A stretch of 30,385 nt of DNA, from NCBI GenBank assembly GCA_903885415.1, contig CAISIP010000231.1, positions 1 through 30,385 of the forward strand, written 5' to 3'. Position numbers and translations under genes: made by a program. This DNA comes from an uncultured beta proteobacterium. GTDB lineage: Bacteria; Pseudomonadota; Gammaproteobacteria; Burkholderiales; Burkholderiaceae_C. The notes under the pieces are model-generated. The model saw only the letters and a list, made by a program, of their open reading frames with translations, was not told the origin of the DNA and made no database searches. Below, in pieces: positions 23,262-30,385 of this stretch (within the stretch, counting starts at the first letter, position 1; each line of letters starts with the position of its first letter).

Positions 23262-24109
23262 CGGCGCTGAGCTACCTCTTTGTGCCAGCGACCCGGCCCG
23301 AACGCATTGCCAAGGCTTTCGCCGCTGGAGCGCATGCTGTCATCGCGGACCTGGAGGACGCAGTCGACGCCAGCCAGAAGGGCGCCGCGCGCGAGGCCCT
23401 GGATGTCTTTCTTTCGGCTGGTGGCGCAGCGCGGCTGCAGCCGGTCTGGGTCCGCATCAATGCGGTATCCACAGCCTGGTTCAACGACGACCTTGCGCTG
23501 CTGAAGAAACATGGGCCATGCCTGGCCGGTGTGATGCTGTCCAAGAGCGAGTCCAGTGCAGACCTCGACATGCTTGCATCCAAGGTCGCACTGCCCATCA
23601 TGGCCCTGGTCGAATCGGCGCGTGGCATCCTGCAACTCGGCGATCTGTGCTCGCACCCGCAACTGCAGCGGCTGGCTTTCGGGTCTGCCGATCTTGCCCG
23701 CGACATGGGCTGCGCGGATGCCTGGGACATCTTATATCCGGCGCGCATGCAAATGCTCCTGCACGCCGCCAGCGCGGGGCTGCCTGCGCCGGTGGATGGG
23801 GTGACCTTTGCGCTGGACGATGCGCAGGCCGTGACCGACGACGTGCGCCGCGCCGCGCAAGCGGGTTTTGGCGCCAAGCTGTGCATTCACCCCGCCCAGA
23901 GTGCACCCGCCCATCTGGGCTTCGCGCCCGAGGCGGCGCAGCTCGGGTGGGCGCGGCGGGTGCTGGCATTGGCGTCAGCCGGCAGCGGCGCCCAGCGGCT
24001 CGATGGACAGATGGTGGACCTGCCGGTGATCGAGCGCGCCCGCCAGGTCATTGACCGCCACGAAGCGGCCGCAGCATCCGATCCGAAAATCGGGACAAAG
24101 CCTGCGTGA
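23258..24109 (+). CDS. CitE-like lyase (citramalyl-/malyl-CoA lyase family)
   Basis: A 283-residue TIM-barrel lyase of the HpcH/HpaI-CitE family. Metal and substrate residues are visible: DLEDAV (31-36), Arg67 in WVRIN, Glu119 in LVESARGI, and Asp145 in FGSADLARDMG; KLCIHPAQ closes the active site. CitE-like proteins cleave (S)-citramalyl-CoA to pyruvate and acetyl-CoA, or malyl-/methylmalyl-CoA to glyoxylate and an acyl-CoA. Its start overlaps the MaoC-like stop, so the two are made together. The order acyl-CoA dehydrogenase, MaoC-type hydratase, CitE resembles the itaconate-degradation loci known in pseudomonads. It ends the catabolic run; a convergent flavoprotein gene begins 31 bases later. 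Confidence 0.92.
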   Translation: MTALSYLFVPATRPERIAKAFAAGAHAVIADLEDAVDASQKGAAREALDVFLSAGGAARLQPVWVRINAVSTAWFNDDLALLKKHGPCLAGVMLSKSESSADLDMLASKVALPIMALVESARGILQLGDLCSHPQLQRLAFGSADLARDMGCADAWDILYPARMQMLLHAASAGLPAPVDGVTFALDDAQAVTDDVRRAAQAGFGAKLCIHPAQSAPAHLGFAPEAAQLGWARRVLALASAGSGAQRLDGQMVDLPVIERARQVIDRHEAAAASDPKIGTKPA

Positions 24110-24140
24110 TGGTGGTGCACCCCGTTGCGCGTGTGCGGGT

Positions 24141-26564
24141 TCAGGCCTTTGGGGGCCATTGGTCGTACAGCCGCACGTCCACCCGCTGGCCCCACAGTTC
24201 GATCTGCGCCGGCGTCGCGCTGTGCGGTTCATGTGCAGCGTCGCCGCGCACATAGCCCAGCGCAACGCAGGCGCCGGCTCTCGGGCTCCAGCCGGCGCTG
24301 CTGATTTCGCCCACGGTTTTTCCGGCGACGACGATCGCTTCGCCGCCCCAGACCCAGGCATCGGCCGCCTCGAGCACCAGCGTGACCAGTTTCTTGCGCA
24401 GCGGTTTTCCCTGCAGCTCGCGCAATGCGTCGCGGCCGATGAATCCGCTGGCCTTGTCCATGCGTACCGAAGCCATCATGCCGGCCTCGAGCGGGTTTTC
24501 ATCGGGGCCGAGCTCGGCGCCCCAGGCGCGCCGTCCGGCTTCGATGCGCAGCGCGTCGAGCGCGTAGTAGCCGGCGTCACGCAGGCCCAGTCCGGCGCCC
24601 GCGTCCGTCAGCGCGCCGTAGACATGGCGTGCCATCTCCACCGGAACGATCAGCTCGAAGCCGGGCCCGCCCACATAGCTCATGCGCGCGGCGCGCACCC
24701 GTGCGAAGCCCAGGTCAATGACCCGGGTCCAGGAAAATCCCAGCGACTCGGGCGAAAGGTCCTCCGGGCTCACGCGTGCGAGCAGCGCGCGCGACGCCGG
24801 CCCCATCAGCGACAGCACGCTGTACATCGGCGAAATATCGTTGAGCACCGCGTGTTCGCCGTCGCCGATGTGCCGTGCAATCCAGTCGAAATCGCGCACC
24901 GCCTGCCCCGAACCGGTGAGGATCAGGTAGCGCTCGCCGGACCGGTCGGGAGTCTGGCGGATCACCGTGACGTCGCTCTCGAAGCCGCCGCGCGCGTTGA
25001 GCATCGGCGTATAGACCATGCGGTTAACGGGGACGTCCATTTCGTTGGCGCACAGGCGCTGCAGCACCGCGAGCGCGTCGCGCCCATGCAGCAGCAGCTT
25101 GGAAAAAGAGCTCTGGTCGTACAGCGCGACCGCGTCGCGCGTCGCGCGCTGCTCGTTGACCATCCAGGGTAGCCAGCCGGGCACGCCCAGCGTGTGGGCC
25201 GGCCGCTGCGCCGTGCGGTCGCGGAAATAGTTGGCGCGTTCCCACCCGTTCTTGCTGCCGAACTCGGCGCCTTTGGCGCACAGCGCGTCGTACAGCGGCG
25301 AGGTGCGCAGTGGCCGCGCGGTTTCCAGCTCCTGGCGCGGCCAGCGCATCGCGTAGTGCAGGCCCAGCGTTTCGGCCGTGCGCTCGAATAGCGCCTTCCG
25401 GTTGCCGGTGAAAGGGCCGAAGCGCCGGATGTCGACGTCCCACAGGTCCGAGCTTGGCTCGCCCGACACCATCCATTCGGCGATCAGACGCCCCGCGCCG
25501 CCGGAATTTGCGATGCCCGACGAGTTGAAGCCGGCGCAGACAAAATAGTTGCGCAGCTCGGGCGCTTCGCCGAGGATGAAAATGCCGTCGGGCGTGAAAC
25601 TTTCCGGGCCGTTGAGCAGCATCTTGATCTCGGCGCTTTCCAGGCACGGTGTGCGGTGGATCGCGTTCTTCATCAGCGGCTCGAACTGCTCCCAGTCTTC
25701 GTCGAGCAACTGGAACTCGAAGGAGGCGGGTATCGGGTCGACTTTCCAGGGCTTGGCGACCGGCTCGAAGCCGCCCATCACCAGGCCGCCCACCTCTTCC
25801 TTGTAGTAGAGAAAGCCGTCGGGGTCGCGCATCACCGGCAGCATCGGATGAACGCCATCGATCTTGCCGGTGACGATGTAGAAGTGCTCGGCTGAATACA
25901 GCGGCACATTGACGCCCGCCAGGCGGCCGAACTGGCGCGCCCACTGCCCCGCGCAATTGAGCAGCATGTCGCAGCGCACATCGCCCTGGTGGGTGCGAAC
26001 GCCCGCGACCCTGCCGCGCTCGACGATCACGCCGGTGACCTCGATGCCCTCGTGCACCTGTACGCCGCGGTTGCGCGCGCCCTTGGCCAGCGACATGCAC
26101 AGGTCCGTCGGATTGGCCTTTCCGTCTCCGGGCAGCCAGATGCCGCCGTGCAGATCGTCGGTGCGCATGATGGGGTAGCGCTCGCCGGCCTCGCGCGCGG
26201 AAATCAGATGGCACTCGACACCGAAGCTCGCGGCCATTGCCGCCTGCTTGCGCAGCACTTGCATGCGTTCGGGCGTACTGGCTACATTCACGCTGCCGCA
26301 CTGTTTCCAACCCGTCGCCAGCCCGGTTTCGGCTTCGAGCGACGCGTACAGGCCGATACCGTAGCGGCTCATCGCCGTCATGTTGCGGTTGGGCCGCATC
26401 TGCCCGACCAGACCCGCCGCATGCCAGGTGGTTCCGCTGGTGAGCTTGCCCTGCTCGAGCAGCAGCACATCCGTCTTGCCGAGCTTGGCCAGGTGGTAAG
26501 CGCTCGAGCAGCCCGCGATGCCGCCGCCGACGATGACAATTTCTGCGTGTGTGGGTAGGCCCAT
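24141..26564 (-). CDS. Sarcosine/dimethylglycine dehydrogenase-like FAD protein with GcvT domain
   Basis: An 807-residue protein of the DMGDH/sarcosine-dehydrogenase family. Residues 1-370 are a DAO-type FAD domain with GGGIAG (13-18) and SGTTWHAAGL, where His48 is the position of covalent FAD attachment in the family. A short bridging domain follows, then GcvT aminomethyltransferase domains (about 435-700 and 705-800; YGALTDAG, ALRIEAGRRAWGAELGPDENPLEAG). Family members oxidatively demethylate N-methyl amines and hand the one-carbon unit to tetrahydrofolate. AAGGAG stands eight bases before the ATG. It is convergent with the CitE-like gene and single. The substrate could be dimethylglycine, sarcosine or another N-methylated compound; no glycine-betaine genes are visible beside it. 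Confidence 0.93.
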   Translation of the reverse strand: MGLPTHAEIVIVGGGIAGCSSAYHLAKLGKTDVLLLEQGKLTSGTTWHAAGLVGQMRPNRNMTAMSRYGIGLYASLEAETGLATGWKQCGSVNVASTPERMQVLRKQAAMAASFGVECHLISAREAGERYPIMRTDDLHGGIWLPGDGKANPTDLCMSLAKGARNRGVQVHEGIEVTGVIVERGRVAGVRTHQGDVRCDMLLNCAGQWARQFGRLAGVNVPLYSAEHFYIVTGKIDGVHPMLPVMRDPDGFLYYKEEVGGLVMGGFEPVAKPWKVDPIPASFEFQLLDEDWEQFEPLMKNAIHRTPCLESAEIKMLLNGPESFTPDGIFILGEAPELRNYFVCAGFNSSGIANSGGAGRLIAEWMVSGEPSSDLWDVDIRRFGPFTGNRKALFERTAETLGLHYAMRWPRQELETARPLRTSPLYDALCAKGAEFGSKNGWERANYFRDRTAQRPAHTLGVPGWLPWMVNEQRATRDAVALYDQSSFSKLLLHGRDALAVLQRLCANEMDVPVNRMVYTPMLNARGGFESDVTVIRQTPDRSGERYLILTGSGQAVRDFDWIARHIGDGEHAVLNDISPMYSVLSLMGPASRALLARVSPEDLSPESLGFSWTRVIDLGFARVRAARMSYVGGPGFELIVPVEMARHVYGALTDAGAGLGLRDAGYYALDALRIEAGRRAWGAELGPDENPLEAGMMASVRMDKASGFIGRDALRELQGKPLRKKLVTLVLEAADAWVWGGEAIVVAGKTVGEISSAGWSPRAGACVALGYVRGDAAHEPHSATPAQIELWGQRVDVRLYDQWPPKA

Positions 26565-26719
26565 CTAGGCACTCCTTCAATGGCGCCCGTGGGAAATCGG
26601 GGCGCCGTGTCGCCAGCTTATCCTAGCCGCAGCGCCAGTGGGTGGGCCACCTTGTTCCGATCGGCGCTATGGCGCGCGACGATAGAGGCAAAATCCGGAT
26701 GAACCAACCAGGATGGACC

Positions 26720-27571
26720 ATGGAAAACTTCTCTCTGTATGTCGGGCGCCGGCCAGCCATGGCGCTGCTGACGAGCGTCGGGCTGGGGCTTGGCGCTTGT
26801 GCGGGTCTATCGCCCGGCGACTCGGCGCCCCCGGTCCTTTCCGCCGAGCGGATTGCCGACATCATCGCCAGCCCGGACCGATTTGCGGCCGACCGTGTTA
26901 ACGATCTGCGCCGCGCGCCGGCGCAGATGCTCGCTTTCATCGGCATCCGCCCCGGCATGGTGGTGCTCGACGTGAGTGCCGGCGGCGGCTACACGACCGA
27001 ACTGCTGGCGCGCGCTACGGGTCCGACCGGGCGGGTGTACGGGCAAAGCGCGCCGCGCGTGCTGCGCACGCCGCCGGCGGCGCCCGAGGGCAATGCCACC
27101 GGTGCCGCCGCGCCGGCCAGCGGGGCTGCGCGCCCGGCGCCGGTCAATCTGGCGGCCAGGGCGGCGAAGTTCGGCCATATCGTTGCGCTGGTGCAGCCCT
27201 TCGAAGCGCCGGTGCCTGCAGCGCTGGCGTCCAACGGACTGGATCTGGTCACGCTGATGTTCAACTACCACGACCTCGGCCACATGGGCGTAGACCGCGC
27301 GCAGATGAACCGGGCCCTCTTCCTGGCGCTCAAGCCCGGCGGGGCTTATGTGATTGCCGACCATGCAGGAAGGCCTGGAACCGGCATCTCCGAGTCGGGA
27401 ACTTTGCACCGCATCGAAGAGGCCTTCCTGCGCGCCGAAGTGGAGCAGGCTGGGTTCAAGCTTGCCGGCGCAGCGCAGTTCCTGCGCAATCCGGCGGACC
27501 CGCGCGACCGCAACACGCCCAACCCGCCGCAACCCAAAGACGAATTCGTCCTGCGGTTCGTGAAGCCCTGA
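26720..27571 (+). CDS. Predicted lipoprotein with SAM-methyltransferase fold
   Basis: A 283-residue protein from the ATG at 26720 (AGGA seven bases upstream); an in-frame ATG at 26699 with GAGG ten bases upstream is also possible. The N-terminus has twin arginines and a hydrophobic stretch ending in a lipobox, LGAC with Cys27, so it is predicted to be exported and lipid-anchored. The rest matches the COG4798-type predicted methyltransferases: VVLDVSAGGGYTTELLAR is the SAM-binding glycine loop, and LFLALKPGGAYVIADHAG follows. An Ala/Pro/Gly-rich insertion near residues 118-145 separates the halves. SAM is not normally available outside the cytoplasm, so the catalytic status is doubtful. It stands alone between a divergent flavoprotein gene and a convergent permease gene. 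Confidence 0.85.
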   Translation: MENFSLYVGRRPAMALLTSVGLGLGACAGLSPGDSAPPVLSAERIADIIASPDRFAADRVNDLRRAPAQMLAFIGIRPGMVVLDVSAGGGYTTELLARATGPTGRVYGQSAPRVLRTPPAAPEGNATGAAAPASGAARPAPVNLAARAAKFGHIVALVQPFEAPVPAALASNGLDLVTLMFNYHDLGHMGVDRAQMNRALFLALKPGGAYVIADHAGRPGTGISESGTLHRIEEAFLRAEVEQAGFKLAGAAQFLRNPADPRDRNTPNPPQPKDEFVLRFVKP

Positions 27572-27586
27572 GGGCCGGGTCGGCCC
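27572..27586. terminator. Short GC hairpin in convergent gap (possible terminator)
   Basis: GGGCCG, loop GGT and CGGCCC form a perfect six-pair hairpin directly after the methyltransferase stop, in the 68-base gap before the convergent permease gene. No T-run follows, so efficient intrinsic termination is doubtful. Confidence 0.3.
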
Positions 27587-27639
27587 CCGGTCTGTCGCGA
27601 CCCAGGCGCGGGCGGGACGGCCGAGGGAGCCGCGCTGCC

Positions 27640-28482
27640 CTAGCCCATTCGCAGCGCCATCACACCGGCGGCGATGGCGCAGGCGCCGACGACGCGCCGG
27701 GTGTTCAGGCGCTCTTTCAGGAACCAGACTCCCAGCACGACGGCGAACAGCACCGAGGTCTCGCGCAGCGCGGCGACTGTGGCCACCGGCGCCTGCGTCA
27801 TCGCCCACAGCGCGACGCCGTACGATCCCATGGAGGCGATTGCGCCCAGCAGCGCGAGTGGCCAGCGCCGCCGCGCGTAGGCCAGCACCGTCGCACGGCG
27901 GCCTGCAAAGACGATCAGGGCGAAGGGCCAGCCGTCGAGCAGGAACAGCGTGGCGACGTACTGCAGCGCGTCGCCCGAAGCGCGAACGCCCAGCGCGTCG
28001 ATGACGGTGTAGATCGCGATGATGACGGCGTTGACGAGCGCGAAGCGGATCGCCTGGGGTGCCATGCGTGCCTGTGGGCTCAGTCCCAGCGCCAGCACGC
28101 CGGCGCTGATGCCGAGCACACCGGCCCACGCCAGCGGCGAGAGCGTTTCGCCCAGCGTGAAGGTGGCCGACAGGGCGACCAGCAGCGGTGCGGTGCCGCG
28201 CATCAGCGGGTAGGTCAGCCCGAGGTCGCCGTGCCGGTAAGCGCCTGCGAGCGTCGTGTAATAGCCCACATGCACCAGCAGCGACACCGCGATGAATGGC
28301 CAGGCATCGGCCCGCGGCCAGCCCAGCCATAGCACCAGGGGAATCGCCACCATCGAGCCGAGCAAATGGATCAGCGCCGTGTCCATCGCCTTGTCGTCGC
28401 TGGACTTGACCAGCGCGTTCCAAAGTGCGTGCAGCAGCGCGCCGACCAGCACCGCAGCGATGACCGGCCCGCTCAGGGCCAT
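27640..28482 (-). CDS. EamA/DMT-family membrane transporter
   Basis: A 280-residue integral membrane protein of the drug/metabolite transporter superfamily, with two EamA repeats and about ten hydrophobic segments. The first repeat includes LLHALWNALVKSS and ends PLLVALSATFTLGETLSPLAWAGV; the second repeats the pattern as ALRETSVLFAVVLGVWFLKERLNTRRVVGA. The paired ETLSPLAW and KERLN helices are diagnostic. Its start lies 42 bases after the phnY stop on the same strand, so it is probably the last gene of the phnA-phnY transcript. EamA proteins export or import small metabolites; a role with phosphonate intermediates or acetate is only suggested by position. No strong ribosome site is visible. 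Confidence 0.88.
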   Translation of the reverse strand: MALSGPVIAAVLVGALLHALWNALVKSSDDKAMDTALIHLLGSMVAIPLVLWLGWPRADAWPFIAVSLLVHVGYYTTLAGAYRHGDLGLTYPLMRGTAPLLVALSATFTLGETLSPLAWAGVLGISAGVLALGLSPQARMAPQAIRFALVNAVIIAIYTVIDALGVRASGDALQYVATLFLLDGWPFALIVFAGRRATVLAYARRRWPLALLGAIASMGSYGVALWAMTQAPVATVAALRETSVLFAVVLGVWFLKERLNTRRVVGACAIAAGVMALRMG

Positions 28483-28524
28483 CGCGCCGACCCCATCGTG
28501 CGGTTGCCGCGGGCGTTCACCGTC

Positions 28525-29982
28525 TCAGGCCCATGGCAGCGAATAGGTCTTGATATTGGTAAAGCTCTTGATCGCTTCCTGCACACCCTCTTTGTAGCCC
28601 AGGCCCGAGTCCTTGATGCCGCCGAAGGGCGTCAGTTCGAGCCGGTAGCCGGGGACTTCGCGCACGTTGACCGAGCCCACGTCGAGCTCGTTGACAAAGC
28701 GGGTGATGTAGTCGAGCCGGTTGGTGCACACGCCGCTGGACAGGCCATAGGCGGTGCCGTTGGAGATGCGGATCGCCTCGTCGATGCTGCCAAAACGGAT
28801 GATGGGCGACACCGGCCCGAAGGTCTCCTGCATCACCAGTTCCATGTCGGGCCGCACATGGTCGACCACCGTTGGCGCATAAAGCGCGCCGCTGCGTTGG
28901 TTACCCACCAGCAGCTTCGCACCCTGCGCCACGGCCTGGTTGACGCGCGACTCGAACAATTTCGCCGCCGGCTCGTCGATCACGGTCCCCATGTCCAGCT
29001 TCTTGTCGGCCGGGTCGCCGAAGCTCCAGGCACGCGTCTTGGCGACGACTTGCTCGACGAAGCGCTCGGCCACCGCTTCGTGCACCAGCATGCGTTTGAC
29101 GGCGGTGCAGCGCTGGCCCGAGTTCTTGTACGACCCGGCGACTGCGAGCGTAGAGGCCTCGTCGATGTCGGCGTCTTCCATCACGATCAGGGGGTCGTTG
29201 CCGCCGAGTTCGAGGACGATGCGGCGGTAGCCCGCCTTGGCGGCGATGTACTTGCCGATGGCGACGCCGCCAGTGAAGCTGACCATGTCCACATGCTCGT
29301 TGGTGATGAGTTCGTCGGCGATCTCGCGCGGGTCGCCGGTGATCACGCTGAGCATGTCGGGCGGCAGACCGGCCTCGTACAGGATGTCGGCAAACAGGAT
29401 CGCCGAGAAAGGAACCTTCTCGGAAGGCTTGAGCACCATGCGGTTGTTGGTGACGATGCTGGGAACCACCTTGTGCGCGACCTGGTTAGCCGGATGGTTG
29501 AAGGGCGTGATGGCCGATATCACGCCCAGCAACGGCGCGCGCTGGGTGTAGACGCGGCGTTTTTTGCCGTGGTGTGTCAGGTCGCAGCTGAAGATCTGGC
29601 CGTCGTCCTTGAGCACCTCGTTGGCGCCGAACAGCATCACGTCGCTGACGCGCCCGGCCTCGTACACCGCGTCTTTCATGCACAGGCCGGCTTCGGCGCT
29701 GATCAGGGCAGCCACTTCGTCGACCCGGCGCGCGCTGATGGCGGCGGCGCGGTTCAGGATCGCAGCGCGTTCGAACCGGGTGAGGCTGGGCCTGAAGGCG
29801 GCGGCGCTGGCGAAGGTTGCGCGCACTTCGGCAAGTGTGGCCTTGGGGACGCTGCCGATCTGCTTGCCGCTGTAGGGGTTGAACACGGCGATACTGCGCT
29901 CGCTGCCCCGTTCGGCGCCGACTTTGCGCCCGCCCAGACGCATCGCGTTGAGCTGGTTGTCGAGGATGAATTGTTCGATCAT
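28525..29982 (-). CDS. phnY: Phosphonoacetaldehyde dehydrogenase
   Basis: A 485-residue NAD-dependent aldehyde dehydrogenase. Catalytic residues are in place: Asn162 in PFNHPANQ, Glu258 in ELGGNDP, and Cys292 in SGQRCTAVKRM. The C-terminus GGIKDSGLGYKEGVQEAIKS and the overall pattern match the PhnY group, which oxidises phosphonoacetaldehyde to phosphonoacetate. The start ATG follows AAAGGGCAGACC. The neighbour upstream on the same strand is phosphonoacetate hydrolase, so the pair carries the last two steps of 2-aminoethylphosphonate breakdown; the transaminase PhnW is not in the window. The linkage to phnA is the main reason for the specific name; without it, a general aldehyde dehydrogenase call would be safer. 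Confidence 0.92.
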   Translation of the reverse strand: MIEQFILDNQLNAMRLGGRKVGAERGSERSIAVFNPYSGKQIGSVPKATLAEVRATFASAAAFRPSLTRFERAAILNRAAAISARRVDEVAALISAEAGLCMKDAVYEAGRVSDVMLFGANEVLKDDGQIFSCDLTHHGKKRRVYTQRAPLLGVISAITPFNHPANQVAHKVVPSIVTNNRMVLKPSEKVPFSAILFADILYEAGLPPDMLSVITGDPREIADELITNEHVDMVSFTGGVAIGKYIAAKAGYRRIVLELGGNDPLIVMEDADIDEASTLAVAGSYKNSGQRCTAVKRMLVHEAVAERFVEQVVAKTRAWSFGDPADKKLDMGTVIDEPAAKLFESRVNQAVAQGAKLLVGNQRSGALYAPTVVDHVRPDMELVMQETFGPVSPIIRFGSIDEAIRISNGTAYGLSSGVCTNRLDYITRFVNELDVGSVNVREVPGYRLELTPFGGIKDSGLGYKEGVQEAIKSFTNIKTYSLPWA

Positions 29983-30009
29983 GGTCTGCCCTTTTCTGAT
30001 GGGTGGTGC

Positions 30010-30385
30010 TTACTGCGCGTGGTTCAGCGCGAGATCGAAGGCGTCGAAGTTGCGCAGCCTGCGCTGGCGGTCGAGCCCGGGCAACGCCCGGTTGAGAATC
30101 AGTGGAACCCGCTGCTCGCTGATGCCGCCGTGCGATCGCAGCGGCACCTCCAGGGCCGACAGGTCGTGGCGTGCCGCCGAGGTGCCGATCACGGTGAACC
30201 GACCAGACACCGCAACCAGGTCGCCGATGCGGTCGGCTGGCAGTTCGAAGCGCTCGGCGGCCTGCGCGCGCGTGAGCACCAGCTCCATGCCCGCAAGCGC
30301 CTGCAGCCGCGCGCAGGCCGCGGCGGGGTCCACATCCTGCGGCAGGTAGACCGTCGCGAAGGAGCCCAGCGCGCCATGGTGCACC
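30010..30385 (-). CDS. phnA: Phosphonoacetate hydrolase, C-terminal part (5' end outside window)
   Basis: The last 124 residues of an alkaline-phosphatase-superfamily hydrolase; the gene continues beyond the right edge. The metal-binding segment LRSHGGISEQRVPLILN, with the zinc histidine in RSHGG, is characteristic of phosphonoacetate hydrolase PhnA, and MHHGALGSFATVYL near the edge fits its cap region. It cleaves the C-P bond of phosphonoacetate to acetate and phosphate with two zinc ions. The stop lies 27 bases before the phnY start, so the two are probably one transcript. The N-terminal catalytic threonine cannot be checked here. Confidence 0.9.
   Translation of the reverse strand, partial: VHHGALGSFATVYLPQDVDPAAACARLQALAGMELVLTRAQAAERFELPADRIGDLVAVSGRFTVIGTSAARHDLSALEVPLRSHGGISEQRVPLILNRALPGLDRQRRLRNFDAFDLALNHAQ

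Noticed and set aside
25024..26580. 518-codon frame in the same strand as the sarcosine-dehydrogenase-like gene
   Set aside because: It is the shifted frame of the real flavoprotein gene, strongly Arg/Ala-rich, with no FAD motif.

Overview
The window is GC-rich, densely coded chromosomal DNA whose gene content suggests a betaproteobacterium of the order Burkholderiales. The clues are a Bug/TctC solute receptor, many catabolic CoA-pathway genes, a CaiB-family CoA-transferase, and phosphonoacetate genes. This assignment is an inference from gene families. I saw no rRNA, tRNA, CRISPR array, insertion sequence, integrase or phage gene.

Layout. (1) 1-4562, plus strand: the tail of an SDR dehydrogenase, a NIPSNAP-type small protein, a Bug receptor, and a tightly overlapping trio of aconitase-family large subunit, small subunit and ICL/PEP-mutase-family lyase. 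The trio predicts hydration and then C-C cleavage of a branched dicarboxylate. (2) 4687-7406: a divergent pair made of a three-part cysteine desulfurase / metal-site-less persulfide-dioxygenase-like / rhodanese fusion and a DecR-like Lrp/AsnC regulator, separated by an AT-rich operator-like palindrome. This looks like a cysteine/sulfane-sulfur module. (3) 7462-11583: a complete FbpABC-type ABC importer of unknown substrate.

(4) 11658-24109: a long catabolic locus without an obvious regulator. It holds a promoter candidate, a small unrecognised ORF coupled to an amidase, a CaiB-type CoA-transferase, a crotonase-fold protein lacking both usual glutamates, an SDR, a cupin with a long basic tail, and a TauABC/SsuABC-type importer whose binding protein lies on the opposite strand behind a shared terminator. 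It continues with a PuuE-like deacetylase-fold protein, an SDR lacking its Ser and Lys, and an acyl-CoA dehydrogenase / MaoC-like hydratase / CitE-like lyase cassette. Together these suggest import of an amide or cyclic-amide acid, C-N hydrolysis, CoA activation, dehydrogenation, hydration and retro-Claisen cleavage to central metabolites. The substrate is unknown, and this is the best candidate for an undescribed pathway.

(5) 24141-30385: a sarcosine/dimethylglycine-dehydrogenase-like flavoprotein (minus), a lipoprotein-like methyltransferase (plus), and a minus-strand set reading phnA (cut by the window edge), phnY and an EamA permease. The last set oxidises phosphonoacetaldehyde to phosphonoacetate and hydrolyses that to acetate and phosphate.
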